NCBI RefSeq assembly: GCF_001424045.1
Contig: NZ_LMQB01000001.1
Location: 594,083 to 658,082, forward strand
Source of the DNA: Rhizobium sp. Leaf371
GTDB taxonomy: Bacteria > Pseudomonadota > Alphaproteobacteria > Rhizobiales > Rhizobiaceae
Direction of reading: 5' to 3'
DNA length: 64,000 nt
In this document: positions 8,459-18,585 of the stretch, in pieces
How positions within the stretch are numbered: the first letter of the stretch is position 1
Layout of the letters: every line of letters starts with the position of its first letter
Notes under the pieces: generated by a model
What the model saw: only the letters and a program-made list of their open reading frames with translations
Databases searched by the model: none
Told to the model about the DNA's origin: nothing
Position numbers and translations under genes: made by a program

Positions 8459-11400
8459 GCGGCGCGCACAAGGCCGGCGCCGGGGGATCGGCGGGGTTCA
8501 CCGCTCTCTTCATCCGCCGTCCGATCTTCGCTCTGGTGGTCAATACGCTGATCATCGTTGCCGGGCTGGCAGCGCTCAACGGCGTCGAGATCCGCGAACT
8601 GCCGGAGGTCGATCAGCCGGTCGTCTCGGTCAACACGCGCTTCGAAGGCGCCGCGCCGGAGACGGTCGATCGGGAGCTGACCTCGGTGATCGAGGGCGCC
8701 GTGTCGCGCGTGCAGGGCATCAAGGACATCTCGTCCACCTCGCAATATGCGCAGAGCCGCGTGACGCTGCAATTCTCCGACACGACGGATATCGGTCAGG
8801 CCTCCAACGATGTGCGCGACGCGCTCGGCCGCGTGACCAACGATCTGCCCGATGGCGCGGACGCGCCGCAGATCGTGAAGGCAGACGCCGACAGCCAGCC
8901 GATCCTGCGCCTTGCGCTCACCTCCGACACGCTGTCGATGGAGGACCTGACGCTTCTGGCCGAAAACGAAGTGACCGACCGGCTCGCCTCCGTCGAAGGC
9001 GTGGCCGACGTCCAGCTGAACGGAGACCAGGAGAAGATCTTCCGCATCGACGTCAACCAGGGCAAGCTCGCGGCGCGCGGCCTGACCGTGGCCGATCTGC
9101 GCACGGCGCTTGCCACTGCCTCGCTCGACGTTCCCGCGGGATCGCTGACCAGCGCCAATCAGGACTTGTCCGTCCGCGCGACGGCCGATCTGCAGACGCC
9201 GGAGCAGTTCGAGAAGGTCATCCTTGGGCCGAACGTGCGGCTCGGCGACGTCGCCACCGTGACGATGGGGCCGGATATCGGTACCTCGTCGCTCCGCTCC
9301 GGCGGCAAACAGGGGATCGGCCTCGGCATCATCCGACAGGCGCAGTCGAATACGCTCGACATCTCGAACGGCGTGAAGACCACGGTGGCCGAGATCGGCA
9401 AGATCCTGCCGCCGGGCACGGAGCTGACGATTACCAGCGACGATGCCGTCTTCATCCAGGGCGCCATCCACGAGGTCGAGATCGCACTCGTGGCCTCCGT
9501 CATCATCGTGACGGTGGTCATCTACCTGTTCCTGCTCGACTGGCGGGCGACCCTGATCCCGGTTCTGACCATGCCGATCGCGCTGATCGGCACCTGCGCC
9601 GCGATCTACATGGCCGGCTTCTCGATCAACATCCTGACCCTGCTCGCCATCGTGCTTGCCACAGGTCTGGTGGTGGACGATGCGATCGTGGTGCTCGAAA
9701 ATATCGTGCGACGGCGAAGCGAGGGCATGGGACCCCGCGCAGCGGCCGTTCTCGGCACGCTCGAAGTGTTCTTTGCGGTCATCGCGACGACGGCGACGCT
9801 TGCGGCCGTGTTCATTCCCCTGTCCTTCCTGCCGGGGCAGACCGGCGGTCTCTTCCGCGAATTCGGCTTCGTCCTCGCTTTCGCCATCCTTCTCTCGGCC
9901 TTCGTGGCGCTGACCTTCTGTCCCATGCTCGCCTCGCGCATGCTGAAGGCCCAGCATGACGGGCACGGTCACAGCGGCGCTCTCGGCCGCATCGGCGGCG
10001 TGTTCGCGCGCGGGTATCGTCGTTCCCTGAAGGCGTGCCTCGACTCGCCGCTCGTGGTGTTCCTCGCGGCCGCAATGGTGGTGATTGCCGGCGGCATCGC
10101 ATTTACGACGCTCCCCTCGGAGCTGACGCCGACGGAGGATCGGGCGCGTATCCTGCTGCGCATGCAGGCGCCGCAGGGCGTCTCCCTCGATTACACCCAA
10201 GCCCAGATGCGCCGGGTGGAGGACGCGCTGCAGCCGATGGTCAAGTCCGGCGAGATCGCCAATGTCTATTCCATCTCCGGGCAGGGCGGTGCCGTCAATT
10301 CCGGCTTCATGGTCCTGTCGCTCTCGGCATGGGGCGATCGCGAGCGGACACAGCAGCAGATCTCGCGCGAGATCTCGCGCTTGTCGGCCGAAATCCCGTC
10401 GATCCGCGTCTTTCCGGTCCAGCCGAACAGTCTGGGTATCCGCGGGGCCGGCAACGGGCTGCAGCTGGCGCTCGTCGGCAACGACTACAAGGCGCTCGGC
10501 GACGCCGCCGCCAAGCTGGTGCGGCAGATGGAGGACAGCGGCCGCTTCGAAAACGTCCGCCTGAACTATGAGGCGAACCAGGCGCAGCTGTCCGTGACCA
10601 TCGATCGGGAGCGCGCCTCCGATCTCGGCATCGACATCAATGGCCTGTCCGCCGCCCTGCAGGCCATGCTCGACGGCAACAGCGTCATCGACGTCTATGT
10701 CGAGGGCGAGGCCTATCCGGTCAAGCTGCTCTCGACCACCAATCCGGTCAACGACCCGACCGACTTGCAAAACCTGTTCCTGAAGACCGGCGACGGCAAG
10801 ATCGTGCCGATGTCCTCCATCGCCAGCGTCAAGGAGCAGGCGGTGGCGCCGCAGCTCTCGCGCGAATCGCAGCTTCGTGCCGTCTCGCTTTCGGCCGGCC
10901 TTGCGCCCGGAACCGGGCTTGGCGAGGCGCTCGCCTATGCCGAGCAGGCCGCAAAGCCGCTGCTGCCGGCCGGCTCCCGCGTGGTGCCGCTCGCCGAAGC
11001 CGCGACGCTCAACGAGAATTCGGGCGCGCTGTTCGTCACCTTCGGTTTTGCGATCGTGATCATCTTCCTCGTGCTGGCAGCCCAGTTCGAGAGCCTGATC
11101 AGCGGCCTTGTGATCATGTCGACCGTGCCGCTCGGTCTCGCCTGCGCCGTCTTCGCGATGATCCTGACGGGCAACACGCTCAATATCTACAGCCAGATCG
11201 GGCTCGTGCTCCTGGTCGGCATCATGGCGAAGAACGGCATCCTGATCGTCGAGTTCGCCAACCAGCTGCGCGACCGCGGGCAGGGGCTGCGGGAGGCGAT
11301 CGAGAACGCATCCAATATCCGGCTTCGTCCGGTGATGATGACGATGATCGCGACGATCGTCGGTGCCGTGCCGCTCGTGCTGGCCAGCGGTGCCGGGGCG

Positions 11401-11610
11401 GAAGCGCGCGTCGCGCTCGGCTGGGTGCTCGTCGGCGGCCTCGGCCTTGCCACCGTTGTCACGCTCTACCTGACCCCTGTCGCCTACCTCGCCATCGCAC
11501 GCTTCTCCAAGCCGCAGGTGGACGAGGAGCGTCGGTTGCAGCGTGAGCTTGCGGCCGCCTATGGTGTCCATGCGGTGGAGCCCGAGGAGAGGCTGCGCGC
11601 GGCGGAGTAG
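8455..11610 (+). CDS. RND family efflux pump, inner-membrane permease
   Basis: 1051 residues, the usual size for AcrB/HAE1-type pumps. TM1 (RRPIFALVVNTLIIVAG) and the periplasmic porter domain come first. TM4 contains the proton-relay pair in VDDAIVVLEN (Asp near residues 407-408), and the second half repeats the layout. AELREVDQPVVSVNT-like signatures near the N-terminus are typical of the subgroup found in rhizobia. It exports hydrophobic or amphipathic compounds using proton motive force together with the upstream adaptor. The GGAGG before its ATG lies inside the adaptor gene, and the substrate is unknown. Confidence 0.93.
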   Translation: MSGAHKAGAGGSAGFTALFIRRPIFALVVNTLIIVAGLAALNGVEIRELPEVDQPVVSVNTRFEGAAPETVDRELTSVIEGAVSRVQGIKDISSTSQYAQSRVTLQFSDTTDIGQASNDVRDALGRVTNDLPDGADAPQIVKADADSQPILRLALTSDTLSMEDLTLLAENEVTDRLASVEGVADVQLNGDQEKIFRIDVNQGKLAARGLTVADLRTALATASLDVPAGSLTSANQDLSVRATADLQTPEQFEKVILGPNVRLGDVATVTMGPDIGTSSLRSGGKQGIGLGIIRQAQSNTLDISNGVKTTVAEIGKILPPGTELTITSDDAVFIQGAIHEVEIALVASVIIVTVVIYLFLLDWRATLIPVLTMPIALIGTCAAIYMAGFSINILTLLAIVLATGLVVDDAIVVLENIVRRRSEGMGPRAAAVLGTLEVFFAVIATTATLAAVFIPLSFLPGQTGGLFREFGFVLAFAILLSAFVALTFCPMLASRMLKAQHDGHGHSGALGRIGGVFARGYRRSLKACLDSPLVVFLAAAMVVIAGGIAFTTLPSELTPTEDRARILLRMQAPQGVSLDYTQAQMRRVEDALQPMVKSGEIANVYSISGQGGAVNSGFMVLSLSAWGDRERTQQQISREISRLSAEIPSIRVFPVQPNSLGIRGAGNGLQLALVGNDYKALGDAAAKLVRQMEDSGRFENVRLNYEANQAQLSVTIDRERASDLGIDINGLSAALQAMLDGNSVIDVYVEGEAYPVKLLSTTNPVNDPTDLQNLFLKTGDGKIVPMSSIASVKEQAVAPQLSRESQLRAVSLSAGLAPGTGLGEALAYAEQAAKPLLPAGSRVVPLAEAATLNENSGALFVTFGFAIVIIFLVLAAQFESLISGLVIMSTVPLGLACAVFAMILTGNTLNIYSQIGLVLLVGIMAKNGILIVEFANQLRDRGQGLREAIENASNIRLRPVMMTMIATIVGAVPLVLASGAGAEARVALGWVLVGGLGLATVVTLYLTPVAYLAIARFSKPQVDEERRLQRELAAAYGVHAVEPEERLRAAE

Positions 11611-11627
11611 ACGGTCGCGCGACCGTC
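11610..11627 (+). terminator. Palindrome directly after the RND pump stop codon
   Basis: GACGGTC-GCGC-GACCGTC is an 18-base perfect palindrome beginning on the last base of the stop codon and followed by CTGTTTCG. The weak T-run makes it a possible rather than certain terminator. Confidence 0.4.
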
Positions 11628-11799
11628 CTGTTTCGAAATGGTGCACCTGTGGCGCTCGTGACCCACGCGTTTCGCAAAATGCAGGGTGACCTTCATGCGG
11701 TGAAGGAGAGGCTGGACAAAGTGATTCCGGATTCTACAGTAGGGCCTTGATATTTCAGCAGGACCGCAGGCAGCGTGCCTGGGGTGGAGGATGCGGTCG

Positions 11800-13209
11800 A
11801 TGGCTCTGAAGGCGATCAGGTCGGGCGTTCGCAATGAGCCGGGGATCGTCGCTGCAATTGCGGCGCTGAAGACGTCGTTCGGCGAGCGCCTGCAGACGGG
11901 TCAGGCGATCCGCGCGCAGCACGCGCATACCACCACCTATATTCCGGCGCAGCTTCCAGATGCCGTGGTGTTTCCGGAGACGAGCGCGGAGGTCCAGGCG
12001 ATCGTTCGCATCGCCGGCGAATACCGGGTGCCGCTCATTCCGTTCGGAACGGGCTCCTCGCTCGAAGGTCATGTCAATGCGCCGCATGGTGGCATCAGCG
12101 TCGACATGAGCCGGATGAACCGTGTGCTCTCCGTCAACGAGAGCGATCTCGACTGCACGGTCGAACCCGGCATCACGCGCGAGGCGCTGAACCGGGAATT
12201 GCGCGCGACCGGCCTGTTCTTCCCGATCGATCCCGGCGCCGATGCCTCGATCGGCGGCATGGCATCGACGCGGGCCTCGGGGACGAACGCCGTGCGCTAC
12301 GGCACGATGCGGGAGAACGTGCTGGCCGTCACCGCCGTCATTGCCGATGGCCGCGAGATCCGCACCGCGCACCGGGCGCGCAAATCCTCGACCGGCTATG
12401 ACCTGACCCGGCTGTTCGTCGGCGCGGAGGGCACGCTCGGGGTGTTGACCTCGGTCACCTTGCGGCTGCACGGCATTCCCGAAACGATCGCAGGCGGGGT
12501 CTGCGCCTTTGCCGATGTCGGTGCCGCCTGCAATGCGGTGATCCTCACCATCCAGTCGGGCATCCCCGTCGCGCGGATCGAGCTTCTGGACGAGACGCAG
12601 GTGCGGGCGAGCAATGCCTATTCCGGTCTGCATCTTGCGGAAAAGCCGACGCTGTTCGTCGAATTCCACGGCAGCGCGGAAAGCGTCGCGCTGCAATCGG
12701 CGGCCTTTGCCGAGATCGTCGAGGCCTTCGGCGGCGGCGATTTCAGCTGGACCTCGAATGCCGACGAACGCGCCATCCTGTGGAAGGCCCGCCACAATGC
12801 CTACTGGGCGCAGAAAGCGCTGCGGCCGGACTTTGCCATGCTGTCGACCGACGTCTGCGTGCCCGTCTCCAGGCTTGCAGACTGCGTCGAGGCGACGCGG
12901 GAGGACATCAGGGAAAACGGCCTCATCGCGCCCATCGTCGGGCACGCCGGCGACGGGAACTTTCATGTCGGCCTTCTGTTCGACGACAAGGACGCCGCCT
13001 TCGTCGCGCGGGCGGAAGCCTTCGTGGAAAGGCTGAACGCGCGGGCGCTCGCCATGGACGGCACGTGCACGGGGGAGCATGGGATTGGGCAGGGAAAAAT
13101 GCCGTTTCTGGAAGCGGAGCTCGGGGATGCGCTCGATCTGATGCGGCAGGTCAAACGGGCGATCGACCCGACCGGAATCTTCAACCCGGGCAAGATTTTT
13201 AACGGATGA
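11800..13209 (+). CDS. FAD-linked oxidase, D-lactate dehydrogenase (cytochrome) type
   Basis: 469 residues. The FAD-binding PCMH domain occupies about residues 50-230 and contains PFGTGSSLEGHVNAPHGG, the VEPGITREALN strand and TRASGTNAVRYGTMRENV. The C-terminal FAD-oxidase domain carries the GHAGDGNFHVG motif and ends with the family signature GTCTGEHGIGQGK followed by an IDPTGIFNPGKI tail. Such enzymes oxidise D-lactate or similar 2-hydroxy acids and pass electrons to cytochrome c or quinone. The ATG at 11800 is chosen over 11791 because GGAGG at 11786-11790 gives a 9-base spacing. No lactate permease is adjacent, so the substrate is inferred from the family. Confidence 0.85.
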   Translation: MALKAIRSGVRNEPGIVAAIAALKTSFGERLQTGQAIRAQHAHTTTYIPAQLPDAVVFPETSAEVQAIVRIAGEYRVPLIPFGTGSSLEGHVNAPHGGISVDMSRMNRVLSVNESDLDCTVEPGITREALNRELRATGLFFPIDPGADASIGGMASTRASGTNAVRYGTMRENVLAVTAVIADGREIRTAHRARKSSTGYDLTRLFVGAEGTLGVLTSVTLRLHGIPETIAGGVCAFADVGAACNAVILTIQSGIPVARIELLDETQVRASNAYSGLHLAEKPTLFVEFHGSAESVALQSAAFAEIVEAFGGGDFSWTSNADERAILWKARHNAYWAQKALRPDFAMLSTDVCVPVSRLADCVEATREDIRENGLIAPIVGHAGDGNFHVGLLFDDKDAAFVARAEAFVERLNARALAMDGTCTGEHGIGQGKMPFLEAELGDALDLMRQVKRAIDPTGIFNPGKIFNG

Positions 13210-13406
13210 ACGAGAATTTGTCGTTGCGCCATGCTACTGCATCGACGGCACCCTGCCGCGCCCGCAACGGGAGGACGGCCACTGTTTGATGCAAGGCAGC
13301 CGGCAAGACGCGGACGGGATGACGCGGCGCAAAGGCGGCAAGGGTAACGGGGATACACCAGCCCATGGGGGGCTGCGTGGCAGGATCGGACAGGACGTAA
13401 GGCTCG

Positions 13407-16400
13407 GTGCTTTCACGTATTTTCGTCATCGTCGGCGGTTTGTTTGTGCTCGCGCTGTTTGCCGCGCTGATCGCACCGCTGTTCATCGACTGGACGGATT
13501 TCCGCAAGGATTTCGAGCGCGAGGCCAGCCGGATCATCGGGCAGCCGGTGGTCGTGCATGGCAGTGTCGATGCGCGGCTCATCCCGTTTCCCTCGGTGAC
13601 CCTCAGCGATGTCCGCATCGGCGAAACCGAGGCCGGTGCACCTCTCGTGCAGGTCGAACGTTTTTCGATGGATGCCGAGCTTGCGCCCTTCCTGTCCGGC
13701 GAGGCGCTGATCTTCGATATGCGGCTGGACAAGCCCAAGGCCAAGATGCGGCTTCTGCCGGATGGCACGCTCGACTGGGCGCGTGGACGCCGTGCGGCGA
13801 TACCAGCCAAGACCGTCGTCCTCGAAAATGTCGAGATCACCGATGGCGAGATCGAGTTCATCGACGAGCAGACCGGCCGCACGCGCGAAGTGACCGGGCT
13901 CAACGCCGATCTCTCGGCCCGCACGCTCGCCGGGCCCTGGAAGGTCGAGGGGCGGGCGGCGCTCGATGGCGAGGCCGGCAGCTTCGCCTTTTCGAGCAGC
14001 GAGCTGCTGGACGGCGGCGGCCTGCCGCTGCGGGCGCGGCTGACGCCCGACAAGCGGCCCTTCGGCGTCGATCTCGACGGCGAATTGAAGGTGGTCGAAT
14101 TTCGCCCCGTCTATCAGGGCAAGTTCACCATGACGGAAAACCGCCCCGCCGACGCGCCGAAGCGCGAGGACGACGCGGCGGCCCTGCGGATCAACGGGCA
14201 GTTCGAGCTGACCAACGACCGGATCCGCGTGCCGGAATACCGTGTCGAGGTCGGCCCGCGGGACGATCCCTATCTCGTGACCGGCGAGGCGACGCTCGAT
14301 ACCGGCAAAACGCCGGAATTCCTGCTGCTTGCCGACGGGCAGCAGATCGACGTCAGCCGGATCGGCGGCAAGGCCGGGGCTGCGGGCAAGACGGGGCGCG
14401 ATCCCGCGATCTCGATCCGCCAGCGGCTGTCCGCGATGATGGAGATCATCGCCAATATTCCCATTCCCCAGGTGCCGGGCAGGGCCAATCTGAAGCTCCC
14501 TGCGATCGTCATCGGCGACACGACCGTCCGCGACGTGCGGCTCGATCTCCGTCCCGACGGGGCGGGCTGGATGGTCGACAATGCCGTCGCGCAGTTTCCG
14601 GGCCGGACGCAGCTCGAAGCCAAGGGGCGGCTCAATCTGTCCGGCCAGCGCGCCTTTCGCGGCGATCTGCTGGTCGCGTCCAACCAGCCGTCCGGGCTCG
14701 CCTCCTGGCTTGCCGGCTCCGTCGATCCCGCGATCCGCCGCCTTCGCACCGCCGGCTTTTCCGCGACCGTCAACCTGACGGACACGCTTCAGCAGTTCGA
14801 ACGTCTCGAAGTGGCCGTCGGACCCGCCACCTTGAACGGACGCGTCGAGCGGCAGGCGCTCAACGGCGTTCCCCCGACGCTCTCCGTGCAGTTGAAGGGC
14901 AATCGCATCGATCTCGAGGCGCTGCAGGCGCTGACGGGGCTGGTGGCGGGCGATGCGTCCTATGAGACGCTGCTGTCGCACACGATCGCCGCCGATATCT
15001 CGGCCGACACGCTGCTGGCCTTCGGCGAGGAGGCGCGCGATGTGCAACTGGTCGCTACGCTCAAGAACGGACAATTGCAGGCCGAGCGCGCCTCCATCGG
15101 CAACATTGCCAGCGCGCAGCTCGCCGCCTCCGGGCGCATGGGCGGGACGCTGGCGGCGCCGATCGTGTCCGCCAAGATGAAGATCGCCGCGCCTGACATG
15201 ACCGCGTTCTTCCAGATGGTCGAGCGGCATGCGGCGGCGCATCCCATCCTCGCGCGGCTTGCCCGCAGCGGCGGATATTACAACGACGCGGCGCTCGACG
15301 TGACGCTGACGGCCGGCAGCCGCGAAGGCGATGCGCCCGTGACCTTCGGCATCGTCGGCACGGCCGGCGGCAGCCGCGTGGCCGCCAACTACCAGGCGCC
15401 GACGATCGCGCAGGCCCTGGCGGGGCAGGGCATCTTCCTTGAAGCCACGCTCGAAAATCCGTCCAGCCTGGCGCTGCTCGGACAGACGGGTTTCGATCCG
15501 CTGCCGTTCGATACGGATGCGAACGGCCTTCTCTCGATCAAGCTGCAGAGCACAGAAGGCGACAAGGCCTCGGGAACGCTGAGCTTCACCACGGAGAAGA
15601 CCGCGCTGAATGCGAGCGGCGAGATCGATCTGTCGCGGGACCGGTTCCTTAGTGGCCAGACCAAACTGACGCTTGAAAGCCAGGATTTCGAGCCCTTCCT
15701 GCTGGTGCAGGGGATCGCGCTGCCGCAGACGGGAACGGGCCTGCCGCTGAGCCTGAAGAGCGACGTGACCGTGACGCCCGAGGCGGTGACGCTGTCGGCC
15801 GTGGAGGGCAAGGCCGACAGGAACGGCTTTACCGGACAGATCGCCTTCGATCGGACCGTCCCCGGCAAGGCGACCGGGCAGCTGGCGATCGACACGCTGG
15901 ACCTTGCCTGGGCCGCCGATGGCCTGCTCGGGCCGGTGCTCGACCCGCTCGAGGGAACGCTGGCGACGTCTCCGGTCGCGCCCGTGGCGTGGAACGGTTA
16001 CGACATCGCGCTCGACCTCACGGCCAAGCAGGTCTGGCCGGGCGTCTACGGCGCCATTTCCAACATGATCGGCAAGGCCGTCTGGAAGGGCGACCAGCTG
16101 GAGATCACCGATGCGGCCGGCGACTGGCTGGGCGGCAAGATGTCCGGCCGGATGTTGCTCGGCAACGGCAACGGATCCGGCTTCCTGCAGGCCCGGCTCG
16201 ACCTTGCCGGGGGCGACCTCTCGGCTGCGGCCTGGAAGACCTCCGGAGCCTCGGTCGCCAATGGGCGGTTCGATCTGTCGCTGGCGCTCGAAGCTTCCGG
16301 CAAGACGGCGGCGGCCATGGCCGAATCGGCGAGCGGATCGGGGGAGGCCAACCTCTCGGACCTCACGGTGCGCGGGCTGAATGTCGGCGCGCTTCCTGCG

Positions 16401-17228
16401 ATCCTTTCCGGCGCCGACCGGATCGAAGGCGAGATCACGCCGGCGGCGGTGGAGCCGATCGTCCGGCCGGCCATCCTGTCCGGCGATGCCGCCCTCGGCG
16501 CGGTCAAGGTGCCCTTCAGCATCGCGGGAGGCACGCTGCGGGCGCAGAACGTGACCGCCAAGGTCGACGGTGCGACCGTGACCGGCGATGCCGAGGTGTC
16601 GCTCCCCGACCAGACGCTGAATGCTGCCCTCCGCGTTCTCTTCGATGCTGGCGACCAGACGGTTGCCGGTGCCGAGCCGGAGGTCGAATTGTCCTATACG
16701 GGTGCCTTGGACGCGCCGGGGTTCCAGTTGCAGACGGGGGAGATTGCGAGCTTTCTGTCGCTGCGCGCCTTCGAGCGCGAGCGGCGGCGGGTGGAAATTC
16801 TCCAGGCCAATGTGCTGGAGAAACAGCGCCTGCGCCGGGAGGCCGCGCTCTACAAGGCGCGGGCCGAAGAACGGGAAGCCGACCGGGTACGTGCCGCGGA
16901 AGAGCAGCGACGGCGTGCGCTGGCGCTTGAGGAAGCGGCCCGGCAGAAGGCGGAAGAAGACACCCGTGCGGCCGCTGCCGCCAAGGCGGCTGCCGAGGCA
17001 AAGGCGCTTGCCGACCAGCGCGCCGCACAGGCCGCCCGGCAGGCCGCGGAGAAGAAGGCTGCCGCAGACGCGCGCGCGGCGGCGCGTTCTGCCGAAGACG
17101 ATCGCCAGCCCGGTCTGATGCCGGTCGATCCCGGCGATCAGGTGGAACGTGGCGGAACACTGCCTTCGCCGGGAGCAAGCCCGGACAGGTTGAATTTCCA
17201 GACCCTGCCAGGCGTCACCCCGCAATAG
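13407..17228 (+). CDS. Large AsmA family protein with C-terminal charged helix
   Basis: 1273 residues from a GTG start with TAAGG at 13398-13402. One N-terminal membrane anchor (IFVIVGGLFVLALFAALIAPLFI) is followed by the AsmA signature IDWTDFRKDFEREASRIIGQPVVVHG. Long repetitive beta-rich sequence follows, as expected of the bridge-like AsmA/TamB/YhdP group, which spans the periplasm and is linked to outer-membrane lipid homeostasis. Residues about 1125-1240 form an unusual Arg/Glu/Ala/Gln-rich predicted coiled coil, ahead of a short Pro/Gly tail. No partner gene is adjacent. Confidence 0.85.
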   Translation: MLSRIFVIVGGLFVLALFAALIAPLFIDWTDFRKDFEREASRIIGQPVVVHGSVDARLIPFPSVTLSDVRIGETEAGAPLVQVERFSMDAELAPFLSGEALIFDMRLDKPKAKMRLLPDGTLDWARGRRAAIPAKTVVLENVEITDGEIEFIDEQTGRTREVTGLNADLSARTLAGPWKVEGRAALDGEAGSFAFSSSELLDGGGLPLRARLTPDKRPFGVDLDGELKVVEFRPVYQGKFTMTENRPADAPKREDDAAALRINGQFELTNDRIRVPEYRVEVGPRDDPYLVTGEATLDTGKTPEFLLLADGQQIDVSRIGGKAGAAGKTGRDPAISIRQRLSAMMEIIANIPIPQVPGRANLKLPAIVIGDTTVRDVRLDLRPDGAGWMVDNAVAQFPGRTQLEAKGRLNLSGQRAFRGDLLVASNQPSGLASWLAGSVDPAIRRLRTAGFSATVNLTDTLQQFERLEVAVGPATLNGRVERQALNGVPPTLSVQLKGNRIDLEALQALTGLVAGDASYETLLSHTIAADISADTLLAFGEEARDVQLVATLKNGQLQAERASIGNIASAQLAASGRMGGTLAAPIVSAKMKIAAPDMTAFFQMVERHAAAHPILARLARSGGYYNDAALDVTLTAGSREGDAPVTFGIVGTAGGSRVAANYQAPTIAQALAGQGIFLEATLENPSSLALLGQTGFDPLPFDTDANGLLSIKLQSTEGDKASGTLSFTTEKTALNASGEIDLSRDRFLSGQTKLTLESQDFEPFLLVQGIALPQTGTGLPLSLKSDVTVTPEAVTLSAVEGKADRNGFTGQIAFDRTVPGKATGQLAIDTLDLAWAADGLLGPVLDPLEGTLATSPVAPVAWNGYDIALDLTAKQVWPGVYGAISNMIGKAVWKGDQLEITDAAGDWLGGKMSGRMLLGNGNGSGFLQARLDLAGGDLSAAAWKTSGASVANGRFDLSLALEASGKTAAAMAESASGSGEANLSDLTVRGLNVGALPAILSGADRIEGEITPAAVEPIVRPAILSGDAALGAVKVPFSIAGGTLRAQNVTAKVDGATVTGDAEVSLPDQTLNAALRVLFDAGDQTVAGAEPEVELSYTGALDAPGFQLQTGEIASFLSLRAFERERRRVEILQANVLEKQRLRREAALYKARAEEREADRVRAAEEQRRRALALEEAARQKAEEDTRAAAAAKAAAEAKALADQRAAQAARQAAEKKAAADARAAARSAEDDRQPGLMPVDPGDQVERGGTLPSPGASPDRLNFQTLPGVTPQ

Positions 17229-17347
17229 CGGCGCACGTGCACGATCCGGGCACGAATGTCATGCGCCGATGAGGCCCTGCACGTGTGCGCACTCGGCTGG
17301 TGGTGAGCGGCTATCCCATGGCCATCGTCACGTCTGCGCAGACGCCA

Positions 17348-17587
17348 TCAGCCCGGCGTGGTCTCGCGCCGTGCCTTGACCCAGGCAAGCACGTGGACCC
17401 GCAGCGCGGAGGAGAGATTGCTGTCGGCCGAGCGGGCATCGTCGATCTCGGCAATCAATCGGGCGAGGGGAATGGCGCGGGCGGCAGCGATGGCCTTCAG
17501 TTCCTCCCAGAAGACGTCTTCCAGCGAGAAACTGGTGCGGTGTCCGTGGGCGTGGCGGAGTGCTTCTTCAGCATGGGTGACGCCCAC
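17348..17587 (-). CDS. Ribbon-helix-helix domain protein
   Basis: 79 residues. The core HGHRTSFSLEDVFWEELKAIAAARAIPLARLIAEID is a ribbon-helix-helix fold of the type common as short stand-alone proteins in rhizobia. These proteins are presumed DNA-binding, with targets unknown. The start is the GTG at 17587. An in-frame TGA lies upstream and no ATG intervenes, so this is the only reasonable start, although the Shine-Dalgarno is weak (AAGG). It is the third gene of a minus-strand run after sspB and the DUF4169 gene. Confidence 0.75.
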   Translation of the reverse strand: MGVTHAEEALRHAHGHRTSFSLEDVFWEELKAIAAARAIPLARLIAEIDDARSADSNLSSALRVHVLAWVKARRETTPG

Positions 17588-17644
17588 CTTGCCAGGACGG
17601 CCGTCTCGCGTGCGGCATCATTGAGCGAACGGAGGGAAAGCAGA

Positions 17645-17854
17645 TCAATCTTCGGTCGGCCGTTCGATGCCGGACGGGGTCTCCCGCCGGCCCTGGTCCA
17701 GCCGACGCTCGGCGGTCTCGTTCAGCGTCTGCGTCAGCGTCTTCTCGGCCTTGGTTCGGCCGAAGGTGATGCGGTTCTGCTCCGCGGCTTTTTCGTGGTC
17801 GCTACGGGTCTTCTGCTTGCGGAACTGGCGCAGATTGACGACGTCGCCGGCCAT
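17645..17854 (-). CDS. DUF4169 family small protein
   Basis: 69 residues, highly charged, beginning MAGDVVNLRQFRKQKTRSD and carrying the NRITFGRTKAEK segment that marks DUF4169, a family confined mostly to Alphaproteobacteria. No function is known. It starts 6 bases after the sspB stop on the same strand and precedes the ribbon-helix-helix gene, so the three probably share a transcript. Confidence 0.8.
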   Translation of the reverse strand: MAGDVVNLRQFRKQKTRSDHEKAAEQNRITFGRTKAEKTLTQTLNETAERRLDQGRRETPSGIERPTED

Positions 17855-17860
17855 GACGGA

Positions 17861-18382
17861 TCAGTTCTTCTTGCGAAACGCGTCGAGCGAGACGACGGAG
17901 GCGCCTGGCTTGCCGTCTTCGGTCTTCGGCGCTTCGGCGTCCGCCGCTTCGTCACGCTCTATGGTGACGCCGGGATAGGCCGTGATCTCGGCGGATTCCG
18001 TTTCCGTATCTTCGTCCTCGCCGACGGCCACGTCGAATTCCAGCTCGAAATTGACAGAGGGGTCATAGAAGCCGCGGATGGCGTTGAACGGAATGACCAG
18101 CTTTTCCGGCGTGTCGGAGAAGGACAGGCCGATCTCGAACAGCGATTCCGTGACCTTCAGCTCCCAGAACTGATGCTGCACGACGATCGTCATCTGTTCG
18201 GCATATTTCGACTTCAGATGCTGGGAGATGCGCACGCCGGGCGCGCCGGTGAGGAAGGTGATGAAGAAATGATGATCGCCGGGAAGGTGACCTGTCGCTG
18301 CAACTTCGCTCAGAACCTTGCGGATGACGCCCCGAAGCGCGTCCTGTGCGAGAATGTCGTAGCGGATATGGTCCTGGCCCAT
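17861..18382 (-). CDS. sspB: SspB, ClpXP adaptor for ssrA-tagged proteins
   Basis: 173 residues. The N-terminal two-thirds (from IRYDILAQDALRGVIRKVL through HHFFITFLTGAPGVRIS and QHQFWELKV) matches alphaproteobacterial SspB, which grips the tmRNA-encoded degradation tag. The C-terminal part is acidic and disordered and ends in a short basic module (VVSLDAFRKKN), the expected ClpX-docking tail. The ATG at 18382 is chosen because homology begins there and GGGGAT lies upstream, although the frame is open to 18475. The tmRNA gene that writes the tag lies about 200 bases upstream on the same strand. Confidence 0.92.
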   Translation of the reverse strand: MGQDHIRYDILAQDALRGVIRKVLSEVAATGHLPGDHHFFITFLTGAPGVRISQHLKSKYAEQMTIVVQHQFWELKVTESLFEIGLSFSDTPEKLVIPFNAIRGFYDPSVNFELEFDVAVGEDEDTETESAEITAYPGVTIERDEAADAEAPKTEDGKPGASVVSLDAFRKKN

Positions 18383-18585
18383 CGGATCCCCGTCTTGCCT
18401 AGAAGTTTCAGTGCGCAGGACCGTCTGCCACGTGAGCGGCGATCGACCGTGCGTCGTCCACCAAACCATTTGCACTATTGATGGACGATTTCAAGGCGCG
18501 CCGGTCTACCTGTGGGAAATGACTTCGACGCGCCGATGTCGTGCAGACGTGACGTGAGCTTGTTCTGATATGTGGGGGGAGAAGT

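Noticed and set aside
8395-11646. Open frame of 1083 codons on the minus strand across the RND pump
   Set aside because: It is antisense to a complete RND permease. Its product is rich in His, Arg, Asp and Gly with no recognisable domain, an artefact of strong third-position GC in the real gene.
13413-17225. Open frame of 1270 codons on the minus strand across the AsmA gene
   Set aside because: Antisense shadow with the same composition artefact. The plus-strand frame has a membrane anchor and the AsmA signature.
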